Source: Selenomonas sp.
Lineage (GTDB): Bacteria; Bacillota; Negativicutes; Selenomonadales; Selenomonadaceae
Direction of reading: 5' to 3'
Assembly (NCBI RefSeq): GCF_022771645.1
Contig: NZ_JALFCU010000101.1
Location: 1 to 36,331, forward strand
DNA: 36,331 nt
A model generated the notes under the pieces. It did no database searches. It saw only the letters and a program-made list of their open reading frames with translations, and was not told the origin of the DNA. Position 1 is the first letter of the stretch, and every line of letters starts with the position of its first letter. A program made the position numbers and the translations under genes. This document shows positions 1 through 8,190 of this stretch, one piece after another.

Positions 1-2070
1 GCAGCGTTCGAAGTAGGCGGTCGACAGCTGCTCGGCCGGGACTTTCTTTTTCTCGGGGAACGGCTCGGCCGTGCCGTTCAGGTACTGGTCGGCGTACCAC
101 GCGGCTTTGCGGCCGCTGCCGATGGCGTCCGTGAGGCGGCCCGGTTTGATCGTGTCGCCGGCCGTAAAGACGCCTGGGAGGATGGACTGCGTCTTGTCCG
201 GGACGAGCCAGCTCTTGCGGAAATAATTGATGCGCTCATCGTCCGGCAGGAAGTCGAGCACCGGCTCTTCGCCGATGGAGACGATGACCTGGTCGGCCTC
301 GATGAAGCGGCCGTCACTGCCGTAGACGCCCTCGGGCGTGATCTTCGACGTGAAGAACGGCCAGACGAGCTTGCCGCCGCGCCCTTCGACGTAGGCGATC
401 TCGTCAGCGAAGGCCGCCGGCTTCTGCACGTCGACAGCGACGACGGTCTCGGCGCCCATGTCATACGCGCCGCGACACGTGTCCATGCCGGAGTTGCCGG
501 CGCCGATGACGACGACGTGCTTGCCCGTCTGCGGGTGCTCGCCGCGGTTGATGGCTTTGAGGTATTCGAGGCCCATCGTGAGGTGCTCGACGCCTTCCCA
601 CGGGAAATAGCGCGATTTCGTGCCGCCCGTCGCGACGATGACGGCATCGTTCGTTTTCTGAAGCTCGGCAAATTTCGCCTGGTCGACTTTCGTCTTGCTG
701 ACGAACGTCACGCCGACGCCCTCGATGCGCTTGAGCTCAGCCTCCAGCAGTTCGTGTGACAGGCGGCCGCGCGGGATGACCTGCTCGAGCTTGCCGCCGA
801 TGTGGTCGGCGTCGTCATAGACGGTGACCGTGTGGCCTTTGCGCGCGAGCTGCCACGCGGCCGAGAGGCCGGCGACGCCGCCGCCGATGACGGCGACGGT
901 CTTGCCCGTCTTCGTTTTCGGCGGCTCGACCTGCGCGAATGCGGAGAGGTAGCCGAGATCGCCGATCTGGATCGGGAAGTCGATGCCGCCGCGCGTGCAG
1001 CCGTCCATGCAGGGGTTCGGGCAGACGGAGCCGCAGACGGAGCCCGGGAACGGCGTGTAGTCGAGCTCGAGCTGGATGGCTTCGTCCGTCTTGCCCTGGC
1101 GGATGAGGCCGTAACGGCGCTGCGTCGGGATGCCGGTCGGGCAGGAAAATTCGCACGGCGCGGCGTATTTCGCGTTGTCCCACGACGGCACGCGCAGGCG
1201 GTAATCGCCGTGCGACAACGTCGCGTGGACGGCGAAATCATCGTGTGCGACGTCGGAGAAGATGCCGCCTTTCACCCACTCGTGCAGGCGGAAATCGCGG
1301 ACGCTCTCGGGCTTCGGCAGCGCGGCCTTTTCGGCAGCCGTGAGCGGCACGAGCTTCTGCCACTGCGTCCAATCGCTGAGCTCGGCTTCGAGGTCCGCGT
1401 GGTCGACGGCGGCGAGGAACGCGCCCATGCCGCCTTTGAGGAACGCGATGTCGTCATCATCAAGCGCATGCGGGCGCACGTCCGGCGGCAGCTGGTCGAT
1501 GGGGCCGCGCACGTAGACGACGCCGCCGACCATGCCGACGCAGGGGCGCTCGCCGAGCACGGACTCGAACTCCTCGGAGTCCCAGCCGCAGACGACGGCC
1601 TTGCCGCCGCCCATGAACTCGAACGAGAACGAGCCGACGTTTTTCAAGATCCAGAGTTCCGGCTCTTCGTAGAGCGGGTCGTGCTTCATCAGCGAGCCCG
1701 AGCGCGTGCCGGCGCGGCCGCCGATGTAAATCTTGCCGCCCGACGAGCAATGGCCCGCCGTGTCGCCGGCGTCGCCTTTGACCGTGATGAGGCCGCCGGC
1801 ATTCAGCCAGCCGACGTCGGCAGACGTCGATTCGTCGACGACGATCTCCGTGCCGGGCAGGCACATGGAGCCCACGCGCTGGCCGGCGTTCGTGACGTGG
1901 AAATGGAGCGTCTTGCCGTCCGCGTTCCAGAGCGGGCCGCCGATGTCATGCTGGCCGGACGCCGCGATGTCAAATTCCGTTTCGCCGTTCTTGACGGCCT
2001 GTTCGATGGCCAGGAGCAAGTCCTGCGTGGACATGCGCTCGTGGCCTTTCATTGTCTCTATCTTAAACAT
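1..2070 (-). CDS. Glutamate synthase GXGXG domain fused to GltD-like NAD(P)/FAD oxidoreductase (3' end cut by window edge)
   Basis: The frame is open for 690 codons from ATG at 2070 (AGGAG 10 nt upstream) to the window edge. Residues ~1-250 resemble the GXGXG beta-helix domain of glutamate synthase alpha subunit (glycine-rich run including TVKGDAGDTAGHCSSGGKIY), the part usually called GltB3. From ~residue 300 the protein becomes a GltD small-subunit type flavoprotein: N-terminal Cys clusters for 4Fe-4S (CEFSCPTGIP and CGSVCPNPCMDGC), FAD Rossmann motif VIGGGVAGLSAA, NAD(P) motif VIGAGNSGMD and a late AGDTIKPGRLTDA segment. By family it should pass NAD(P)H electrons to the FMN subunit encoded just upstream. 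It is last in a three-gene minus-strand operon, separated from gltB2 by a repeat fragment. The fusion of the two modules in one chain is visible directly; electron donor preference is not. Confidence 0.88.
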   Translation of the reverse strand, partial: MFKIETMKGHERMSTQDLLLAIEQAVKNGETEFDIAASGQHDIGGPLWNADGKTLHFHVTNAGQRVGSMCLPGTEIVVDESTSADVGWLNAGGLITVKGDAGDTAGHCSSGGKIYIGGRAGTRSGSLMKHDPLYEEPELWILKNVGSFSFEFMGGGKAVVCGWDSEEFESVLGERPCVGMVGGVVYVRGPIDQLPPDVRPHALDDDDIAFLKGGMGAFLAAVDHADLEAELSDWTQWQKLVPLTAAEKAALPKPESVRDFRLHEWVKGGIFSDVAHDDFAVHATLSHGDYRLRVPSWDNAKYAAPCEFSCPTGIPTQRRYGLIRQGKTDEAIQLELDYTPFPGSVCGSVCPNPCMDGCTRGGIDFPIQIGDLGYLSAFAQVEPPKTKTGKTVAVIGGGVAGLSAAWQLARKGHTVTVYDDADHIGGKLEQVIPRGRLSHELLEAELKRIEGVGVTFVSKTKVDQAKFAELQKTNDAVIVATGGTKSRYFPWEGVEHLTMGLEYLKAINRGEHPQTGKHVVVIGAGNSGMDTCRGAYDMGAETVVAVDVQKPAAFADEIAYVEGRGGKLVWPFFTSKITPEGVYGSDGRFIEADQVIVSIGEEPVLDFLPDDERINYFRKSWLVPDKTQSILPGVFTAGDTIKPGRLTDAIGSGRKAAWYADQYLNGTAEPFPEKKKVPAEQLSTAYFERC

Positions 2071-2112
2071 AGTGCATGCTCTCCTACTATCTGCCTTCGC
2101 AGCTACATTCGT

Positions 2113-2190
2113 GCGAATTGTTTCACCCTACCTCCGACACACCCCCCGCCCTTCGGGCCCTCCCCCCTCGGAGAGGGGGGCTAGGGGTAG
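2113..2190. repeat. Partial copy (half) of the dispersed composite palindromic element
   Basis: Contains ACCTCCGACAC followed by a C-rich/G-rich hairpin (CCCTCCCCCCTC / GAGAGGGGGGC). It matches the right half of the full elements at 14.7-15.0 and 20.1-20.5 kb but lacks the left half and central hairpin. It lies between gltB2 and the gltB3-gltD fusion, so it would be transcribed inside the glutamate synthase mRNA and could fold there. Confidence 0.6.
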
Positions 2191-2194
2191 TGGG

Positions 2195-3826
2195 TCAGCA
2201 GACGTACTGGATGCCCAGGCGGTCGGCGACGTTCTTGTCCGTCGAGACGAGGGCGTCGCTGCGGCCGATCGGGAGCGAGGAGTTGCCGATCGGGGCCATG
2301 AGCTTTTTGAGCTCCTTGTCGAACGTGAGGACGTAGTCGACGATCTTCTGCGCGCCGCGGTCGATGTCGAGGCGCTTGACGAGGCGCGGGTCCTGCGTGC
2401 AGATGCCCATCGGGCATTTGCCCGTGTTGCAGCTGTTGCAGCGGCCCTGCTCGTTGCCGACGCAGCCGAGCAGCTGGATGAGCACCTTGCCGACGAACAC
2501 GCCGTTCGCGCCGAGGCACATCATCTTGAACGCGTCGGCCGCCGCATCGCCCGTCATGCCGATGCCGCCGCCGCCGTACAGAGGAATCTGTCCCTGGCGG
2601 CCCTGCGCGACGGCCGCGAGGTAGCAGTCGCGGATCTTCGAGACGACGGGGTGGCCGGTGTGGTCGAGCGAGACTTCGTTCGCTGCGCCCGTGCCGCCCT
2701 GGATGCCGTCGATGAAGAAGCCGCCGCAAATCTTGTACGGGTCACGGAGCAAATTATTGTAGACGGAGACCGACGTCGCCGAGGCCGCGCACTTGATGGC
2801 GACCGGCACGCGGAAGCCGAACGCCGCGTTCATCGAGAGATGCATCTTCTGCACGGACTCTTCGATGGAGTAGAGGCCCTGATGGTTCGGCGGCGACGCG
2901 AGCGTCGCTTTCGGGACGCCGCGGATGGCCTGGACGTGCTCGGCGACTTTCGCCTCGGGCAGGAGGCCGCCGTCGCCCGGCTTCGCGCCCTGGCCGATCT
3001 TGATGAGGACGCCGCCCGGGTCGGTGACCATGTGCGGCATGGCCTTGATGATGCGGTTCCAGCCGAAGTGGCCGGACGCGATCTGGATGATGAAATATTT
3101 CAGGTAGTCGGATTCGAGGAGCTTGACGGGCATGCCGCCTTCGCCGGAGCTCATGCGCACGGGCAGGCCGCATTTTTCGTTGAGGTAGCCGACCGCGAGC
3201 GCGACAGCTTCCCACGCGCGCGTCGAGAGCGCGCCGATGGACATGTCGGAAAAGATGAGCGGATAAATCCACTGCACCGGCGGCGTGCGGTTCGCCTTGA
3301 CGAGCTTGCCGTCCACGACTTTGAACGGCAGCTCATGCGAGTCGAGCACGCGGCCGAACGGCGCGCGGATGTCGAACGTGTGGCGCGCCGCGTCGAGCGA
3401 AGGGTCCGTCATCTGCGAGATGCGGCCGACGACGATGGAGTCGAGCGCGCGCTGCGCGTTGAGGTTCGTGCGGCCGCCGCGCTTGATGGGGCCGTTGTCC
3501 TTCGCGAGCAGCGTCTGGCGCGTGTCCGGGTTGCGCACGGGACGGATGGCGTGGTTCGGACAGATTTTTTCGCACATGCCGCAGCCCCGGCAGCGGTCCG
3601 TGAGGCTCGCGACCTGCTCGATGATGGGGCGCGCGACGTGCGTGCGCTTCGGCGTCGGCACGCCCTCTTCGGAAATGGTGAGGTTCCGCGCTTTCGTCAC
3701 GACATGGATGGCCTTGAACGAGCAGGCCGCCACGCAGCTGCCGCACATCGTGCAACGCTCGGGATCGTATTCGATTTTCCAAGGGAGATCGTTCACTCCC
3801 ACGTCCTGTGTCTTTACTGCTCGCAT
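2195..3826 (-). CDS. Glutamate synthase FMN domain protein with two 4Fe-4S clusters (GltB2 type)
   Basis: A 543-residue protein of the archaeal-type/split glutamate synthase class. The N-terminus carries two ferredoxin motifs (CTMCGSCVAACSFKA and CRGCGMCEKICPNHA, residues ~30-105). The rest is the FMN-binding synthase barrel, with RMSSGEGGMPV, KIGQGAKPGDGG, GGTGAANEVS and a cysteine-rich CNSCNTGKCPMGICTQDP segment typical of the family. It should combine ammonia, delivered by the amidotransferase subunit, with 2-oxoglutarate to form glutamate using electrons from the GltD-like subunit. The start codon overlaps the end of the upstream amidotransferase gene by 13 nt, indicating translational coupling. 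Cytoplasmic. No missing key residues seen. Confidence 0.93.
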   Translation of the reverse strand: MRAVKTQDVGVNDLPWKIEYDPERCTMCGSCVAACSFKAIHVVTKARNLTISEEGVPTPKRTHVARPIIEQVASLTDRCRGCGMCEKICPNHAIRPVRNPDTRQTLLAKDNGPIKRGGRTNLNAQRALDSIVVGRISQMTDPSLDAARHTFDIRAPFGRVLDSHELPFKVVDGKLVKANRTPPVQWIYPLIFSDMSIGALSTRAWEAVALAVGYLNEKCGLPVRMSSGEGGMPVKLLESDYLKYFIIQIASGHFGWNRIIKAMPHMVTDPGGVLIKIGQGAKPGDGGLLPEAKVAEHVQAIRGVPKATLASPPNHQGLYSIEESVQKMHLSMNAAFGFRVPVAIKCAASATSVSVYNNLLRDPYKICGGFFIDGIQGGTGAANEVSLDHTGHPVVSKIRDCYLAAVAQGRQGQIPLYGGGGIGMTGDAAADAFKMMCLGANGVFVGKVLIQLLGCVGNEQGRCNSCNTGKCPMGICTQDPRLVKRLDIDRGAQKIVDYVLTFDKELKKLMAPIGNSSLPIGRSDALVSTDKNVADRLGIQYVC

Positions 3827-4920
3827 CTTGCTACCTCCAGGTTGTTGTCAATGGTGACGATCTCGCGCTCGTTCGGGTAGATGTCGCGCGTCTCGTCACG
3901 GTCCGGCATGATCTCGTTCAGCCCGCAGACCTCGGACGAAATGGCGACCATCGTGTCCGTGCGGCCGACGACGACGGGGCGCAGCTTCTTGCTGTCGCAG
4001 CACGTCATCATCGTGCCATCCGGCAGGACGGCGATGACCGTGTTCGGCCCGTTGATCTCGAGGTTCGCGAGGCTCTGGCGGATGGAGGACAGCACGTCGC
4101 GGTCGTCGCGCGCGTTCATCTCGTCGAACGGCAGCGGCGTGATGACGTGCTTGTAATAGACGAGCGGCCACTGCAGCTCGTGATGCACATAATGAAGCGT
4201 ATTCAAAAAGCACTGCGAGTCGGACTCGAAGCCGATGTAGCCGCGGTGCAGCGATTTCTGGAACTCCTTGTTCTTCGTGTAGAACGTGTTCTCGCCGTTC
4301 GCGCAGAGCGTGTAGCCCTGGAGGAAGAACGGATGCGCCGCGTAGCGCACGATGGCGTAGTTCGTGTTCTGGCGGCACTGCGCGACGATGGACTTCGCCA
4401 CGAGGCAGCCGTTGTCATCCCAGAGGTGGAAGTACGTCGCGATGTCGGCGGGGTCGCCGATCTCTTTCAGCGTCAAGACGTCCGGCCAGAACGAATAGAC
4501 GTAGCCGGCGTTGGCTTTTTCGAGGATCTTCCGGAGCGCGAGGCGCGTGTCGAGCAGCAGGTCTTCCTTTTCCCGCTGCGACATGTGCGCCGTCTCCTCG
4601 GGGTAGTCGTAGTTGCGGAAAATGTAGTATGGCATGGCCTGGATGTCGAGGCCGGGGCGCTTGTCCGGGATCGGAATCCACTCCGCGATCTGGACGAAGT
4701 TGTGCGCGTCCATGTACTCCTCGACGAGCTGCGCGCCGCGCTGCGTGACGGCCATCGAGAGGAGCGGCTTGTCCTTGTAGCCCGAGAAAATGCCGTAGAG
4801 GTCCTGCATGACCATCGCGAAGCCTGAGTTGTCATGCCCCTCCTGTTGCGGCAGCATGAGCTTCAGTGCCAAGGACGGCTGAACGGGCACCTTGCTCTTG
4901 ATTGAACCAATTCTGCACAT
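3814..4920 (-). CDS. Glutamate synthase glutamine amidotransferase subunit (class II, GltB1 type)
   Basis: A 368-residue class II glutamine amidotransferase. I chose ATG at 4920, not the longer upstream frame, because it gives Met-Cys-Arg-Ile-Gly: removal of Met exposes the N-terminal cysteine nucleophile, and GGGAGAG lies about 6-8 nt upstream. Other family features are EGHDNSGFAM early, and an ESDSQCFLNT segment with substrate-pocket character. It hydrolyses glutamine and channels ammonia to the FMN subunit encoded immediately downstream with a 13 nt overlap. First gene of the operon, with a ~157 nt leader from a consensus promoter at 5085-5113. Confidence 0.9.
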   Translation of the reverse strand: MCRIGSIKSKVPVQPSLALKLMLPQQEGHDNSGFAMVMQDLYGIFSGYKDKPLLSMAVTQRGAQLVEEYMDAHNFVQIAEWIPIPDKRPGLDIQAMPYYIFRNYDYPEETAHMSQREKEDLLLDTRLALRKILEKANAGYVYSFWPDVLTLKEIGDPADIATYFHLWDDNGCLVAKSIVAQCRQNTNYAIVRYAAHPFFLQGYTLCANGENTFYTKNKEFQKSLHRGYIGFESDSQCFLNTLHYVHHELQWPLVYYKHVITPLPFDEMNARDDRDVLSSIRQSLANLEINGPNTVIAVLPDGTMMTCCDSKKLRPVVVGRTDTMVAISSEVCGLNEIMPDRDETRDIYPNEREIVTIDNNLEVARCEQ

Positions 4921-5070
4921 ATCGTTCTCTCCCTCTGGATGCGGCAAGGCGGCAGAAAAACTCCAAGCAAGATGCACGGATGCGAAAAATCTCCGCACCC
5001 CTGGATGCCCGTTCGGATCGGACGCCGTCGTCCGCAAAGTATACACATTTGTTCGCCATATAAATATAGC

Positions 5071-5080
5071 GTTGCGCAAC
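5071..5080. promoter_or_regulatory. 10 bp palindrome at the predicted transcription start (possible operator)
   Basis: GTTGCGCAAC is a perfect palindrome spanning the predicted +1 of the glutamate synthase transcript, a typical position for a repressor site. No regulator can be named. Confidence 0.35.
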
Positions 5081-5084
5081 TCCT

Positions 5085-5113
5085 ATTATAAAAATGTATA
5101 GTTGGTATGTCAA
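5085..5113 (-). promoter_or_regulatory. Consensus sigma-70-type promoter of the glutamate synthase operon
   Basis: On the minus strand, -35 TTGACA (5108-5113), a 17 bp spacer and -10 TATAAT (5085-5090) match consensus perfectly. The predicted start is about 5078, leaving a ~157 nt leader before the amidotransferase ATG. Confidence 0.9.
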
Positions 5114-5142
5114 TGGAAATCGTTCGGTATACAAGAATACAC

Positions 5143-5175
5143 AAAAAAAGCGAGCGTCCGCGATGTGCGGACGCT
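5143..5175 (-). terminator. Intrinsic terminator of the RelB/RelE-type operon
   Basis: Read on the minus strand, AGCGTCCGC and GCGGACGCT form a 9 bp stem with a 5 nt loop, followed by CGC and seven T. It lies ~20 nt after the toxin stop codon. Confidence 0.88.
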
Positions 5176-5194
5176 TCAAAAGGTATGGATGATA

Positions 5195-5524
5195 TCACAT
5201 GCCTGGCAAATCTAGTTCATGCTCAATGTTGCGCCTGCCGTACATGACGCGGATGATCGTAACCGTATGCGGCGCCTCAGCGAATGTATAAAACACGACA
5301 AAATTGTCCACAGGCATAACACGAAGGTTACGCGTACGCCACGGCTCTTTTTCGTAACGTCGATAACGTTCGGGCATCTGATCGAGCTTGGAAATCGCTT
5401 CTTCGAGGCGATCGAGTTGCCCTTTCGCATTTTCAGGTGCACCGAGACGTTCCGCAATATGCAGATAAATCGAACGGAGATCGCGGTCGGCTTGCTCCGT
5501 GATGTCAACCGTATACGTCGTCAT
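5195..5524 (-). CDS. RelE/ParE-family type II toxin
   Basis: A 109-residue protein with the ParE/RelE pattern: an N-terminal TEQADRDLRSIYLHIAER helix, PERYRRYEKEPWRTRNLRVMPV in the middle and VTIIRVMYGRRN at the end. The family comprises small toxins that cleave ribosome-bound mRNA (RelE) or poison gyrase (ParE); sequence alone does not decide which. The ATG overlaps the antitoxin stop by 4 nt (ATGA), so it is translationally coupled and second in the operon. A strong terminator follows directly. Confidence 0.85.
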   Translation of the reverse strand: MTTYTVDITEQADRDLRSIYLHIAERLGAPENAKGQLDRLEEAISKLDQMPERYRRYEKEPWRTRNLRVMPVDNFVVFYTFAEAPHTVTIIRVMYGRRNIEHELDLPGM

Positions 5525-5820
5525 GCGCCATAGTCCCTCCGAATTTCGGCGAATGCCTGATTCACCGGTTTTGTGCGTCCTGCGGTGATGTCATCATAGC
5601 CTTTCTGAAGCTCCTGATCGAGCTCTGCCGCAGAAAGCGTTTCAAGAGATAACGGCATGCGAAGCGGCTGCTGCACGGCGAACGGCAGGCCGCGGTGCAT
5701 GAGGGACTGGCGCAGGAACAGATTGATGGCCGTCGTCATGTCGAGGCCGAGCGAGTGGAAGAGCTCTTGCGATTGTTTCTTGATTTCGGGATCCATGCGG
5801 ATCGTCATGCTGGTGGTCAT
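5521..5820 (-). CDS. RelB/DinJ-family type II antitoxin
   Basis: A 99-residue antitoxin. It begins with a ribbon-helix-helix segment (SMTIRMDPEIKKQSQELF, then LGLDMTTAINLFLRQ), the DNA-binding half typical of RelB/DinJ, followed by a toxin-binding tail with LDQELQKGYDD. I chose ATG at 5820 because AGGAG at 5830-5834 then has 9 nt spacing; the ATG at 5829 would sit directly against it. It should neutralise the RelE/ParE-type protein encoded next and repress its own promoter through the large palindrome just upstream. Confidence 0.88.
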   Translation of the reverse strand: MTTSMTIRMDPEIKKQSQELFHSLGLDMTTAINLFLRQSLMHRGLPFAVQQPLRMPLSLETLSAAELDQELQKGYDDITAGRTKPVNQAFAEIRRDYGA

Positions 5821-5841
5821 GGGAATCATCTCCTTGCTTTC

Positions 5842-5888
5842 ATTATAACATTTGCCTGTCCATCGTCAATACGATAGACAGGCAAATG
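5842..5888 (-). promoter_or_regulatory. Toxin-antitoxin promoter with 40 bp palindromic operator
   Basis: On the minus strand, -35 TTGACG (5864-5869), a 16 bp spacer and -10 TATAAT (5842-5847) form the promoter. The -35 and spacer lie inside an inverted repeat at 5849-5888: outer 12 bp arms CATTTGCCTGTC/GACAGGCAAATG match perfectly, inner arms ATCGT/ACGAT also match, and only one pair is mismatched. This is a classic autoregulatory operator for a ribbon-helix-helix antitoxin. Confidence 0.88.
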
Positions 5889-5934
5889 CGGTTGTCGGCA
5901 TACCTCTTATTTCCAGTACAGAAACATGCCGCCT

Positions 5935-8187
5935 TCAGAGCACGGGCACGCGGGCGGCGAGGGCGAGGAGGTTGTCGCGTTTTGCGGCGAGGTCGGCTTT
6001 CGCGAGGGGCGCGAGGATGGCGGGCCAGTCGGCGAAACAGGCGCGGAGCGCGGGCGGGAGGTCGGTGCGGGCGAGGAAGGCGGCGAGGTGGCTGCGGAGC
6101 TCCTCGAGGTGCGCGTCCTGCTGCTGCGGCAGGAGGACGGCGCGCTCGAGCTCCATGGGGAGCGCGGCGGCGTCTTCGACGGCGGCGGGGGCGTCCTTGC
6201 CGTCCGGGATGCGGCGGCAGGCTGCGATGGCGGTGCGGTAGCACGCGGCCGCGTAGTCGCGGCGGCTCTTCTTGCCGGTGCGGGCGCAGGCGGAGGCGAG
6301 ACGCCAGAGCGTGATGTCATTCGGGTAGGCATCGTCCTGGAGGAGCGGCGCGATCTCGGCGGCAGCGGCGTCCCACGCGGCCATCATGGCGGCGCCGACG
6401 GCGTCCGCCGTTTTCGCATCGCCGCCGTCTGCGTCCCCTGCCGCCCGCTTGCCATTGCCGCCCGCACCATTCGCGTCTTCCGCTGCGAGGGCGCGGGACA
6501 TGATGGTGGCGTAGTGGAGGAGGCCGAAGGCTTTCGCTCCGCCGTCGCCGTCTTGGAGGAGGGCGGCGAGGACGGCGGCGGGCGTGCCCTCCTCCGCGCC
6601 GAAGGCGGCGGCGAGCGAGGCGCAGGCGTCCGCGTACGCGCCCCGGAGCGCCTGCGCCTCGGCGAGCTGTTCGTAGACGCGGGCGCGGTCGGCGTCGCCC
6701 GCGAAGTGCGCGAGGGCGGCGCGCGCGTCGTCTTCGGCCTGCGCGAGGAGCGTCTCGTCGTCCGGGTGCTCCACGGCGAGCAGGGAGAGCGTGGCGGCAC
6801 GGGAGTTCTTGATGCGGCCGAGGTTTTCGGAGATCATGCCTTTGCCGAGGTCTTCGAAGCCGTCGACCATGGCGACGACGTCCAAAAGCTCCTCCATGCT
6901 CGTGGCGAGGCGCCCGAGCGCGTCGCGCGCGGCGGCGAAGTCATACGTGTTCTTGCGGTGCTCGATGACGCGGATCTGGTAGCGGATGTCGTAGTCGAGC
7001 GATTCGAACGTCTTCGGCAGGCGCGGCAGGAGCGCGTCGCACGCGGCGATCTCGCGCTCGGCGGCGGCGATGTCGCCTTCGTGCGTCGCGATGGTCAGGC
7101 GGTAGAAGTGGCCGTCGAACTGGACGCGGTCGAGCAGGCGCTGTTTCCGCCCCGTGAGGCGCGGCGCGAGGAGCGGATAGAGCTCGTCCTGCAGCTTCGC
7201 GAGGAACGCGTCGGCCTCGCGGAACAGGCGGCGCTGGACGAGCTTGCGGACGGTCTCAGAAAGGATGGCGCACGTGATGGCGAGCTCCTGCTCGCCGCCG
7301 CGCGCGAAGTACGTGCCGATGGCGCGCTCGAACGCCGTGCGGTACGCGTCGCCGAGCACGCCGTCGTACGTGCCGTACCAGAGGCTGACGGCCTCGGCCT
7401 GCCGCCCGTGGCGGAACGCGTCGCGGATGGCTTCCCACGCGCCTTTTTCCGGGACTTCGTAGCGGAGGCACGGCAGCTGGTCGACGTGCGCGCACTCGCG
7501 TTCCGTCATATTTTCGCGGCCGCCGCGCAACGCAAAGCAGGCAGCGTCGGCGAGCGTGAGCCGCCAGTCGCGGTCGCCGAGGCCCGTCTCGAACGTGTAC
7601 GCGCGGAAGCGGCGCTGGTCGGCGGACGAGAGGCGGGCGATGAGCGTCTGCAGGCGCTCGTCGATGCGCACGCGGTAGGCGTGATGCGGGATGGCGATCT
7701 TTTCCTCCGCAGCGATGCGCCCCTCGCGCTTCAGCGCGCGGAGCTCGTCGTCCTGGCGCTGCGCGGCGAGGATGTGGAGCTCGAACGCGCCGTCCGTCTG
7801 CTCGAGGAGGTCCGAGACGAGCGCGAGGATGCCGTCGCAGAAGACGTGGAGGTACGTCGTGGGCTCGTCGACGATGGAGATGTGCTTCTGGTTGACGAAA
7901 TGGACGAGGCGGATGTCGTCCGCGGCCGTGAGCGCGGAGAGGAGTGCCGCGGCGTAGCCGCCGACGCCCGCGACGCCCTGCCGCGCGGCCTCGATGCCAT
8001 GGAACGGCAGCGGGATCGCGCCGTAGTCCCGCGACGAGCGGCGGACGCGGTGCGCGAGGTCTTTTGCCTCCTGCTCGTCCATGGGGCGGCCGCGCCGGAT
8101 CCAGCCGGCGACGACGGACGGGGCGGCGCCGCGCTCGCGGAAGCTGCCGCTCTCGTCGAGGTAGAGGTAATAGCGTGTGAGGGCCAT
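5935..8187 (-). CDS. DUF3800 domain protein with long C-terminal helical (TPR-like) region
   Basis: A 750-residue protein. Residues ~5-225 look like DUF3800, an RNase H-like fold family: YLYLDESGSF at 7-16 supplies the N-terminal acidic pair and TLADAACFAL near 211-220 is the C-terminal acidic motif. Residues ~230-750 are almost entirely alpha-helical with repeated alanine- and leucine-rich helix pairs reminiscent of tetratricopeptide repeats, plus a low-complexity Gly/Ala/Asp linker near 570-600. The ATG is only 3 nt beyond the McrC-like stop, with AGGAG inside the upstream gene, so it is part of the same operon. I infer a nuclease or nucleic-acid-sensing partner of the McrBC-like pair; the family has no settled biochemical role that I can assign. 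Confidence 0.75.
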   Translation of the reverse strand: MALTRYYLYLDESGSFRERGAAPSVVAGWIRRGRPMDEQEAKDLAHRVRRSSRDYGAIPLPFHGIEAARQGVAGVGGYAAALLSALTAADDIRLVHFVNQKHISIVDEPTTYLHVFCDGILALVSDLLEQTDGAFELHILAAQRQDDELRALKREGRIAAEEKIAIPHHAYRVRIDERLQTLIARLSSADQRRFRAYTFETGLGDRDWRLTLADAACFALRGGRENMTERECAHVDQLPCLRYEVPEKGAWEAIRDAFRHGRQAEAVSLWYGTYDGVLGDAYRTAFERAIGTYFARGGEQELAITCAILSETVRKLVQRRLFREADAFLAKLQDELYPLLAPRLTGRKQRLLDRVQFDGHFYRLTIATHEGDIAAAEREIAACDALLPRLPKTFESLDYDIRYQIRVIEHRKNTYDFAAARDALGRLATSMEELLDVVAMVDGFEDLGKGMISENLGRIKNSRAATLSLLAVEHPDDETLLAQAEDDARAALAHFAGDADRARVYEQLAEAQALRGAYADACASLAAAFGAEEGTPAAVLAALLQDGDGGAKAFGLLHYATIMSRALAAEDANGAGGNGKRAAGDADGGDAKTADAVGAAMMAAWDAAAAEIAPLLQDDAYPNDITLWRLASACARTGKKSRRDYAAACYRTAIAACRRIPDGKDAPAAVEDAAALPMELERAVLLPQQQDAHLEELRSHLAAFLARTDLPPALRACFADWPAILAPLAKADLAAKRDNLLALAARVPVL

Positions 8188-8190
8188 CGG

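Noticed and set aside
2113..2122. parS half-site (GTTTCAC) near the partial repeat
   Set aside because: Only one half of the palindrome is present, so ParB binding is unlikely.
802..3880. Long plus-strand frames opposite the glutamate synthase genes
   Set aside because: Low-complexity Arg/Ala/Asp-rich products without motifs; the opposite strand encodes conserved glutamate synthase subunits with good ribosome sites.
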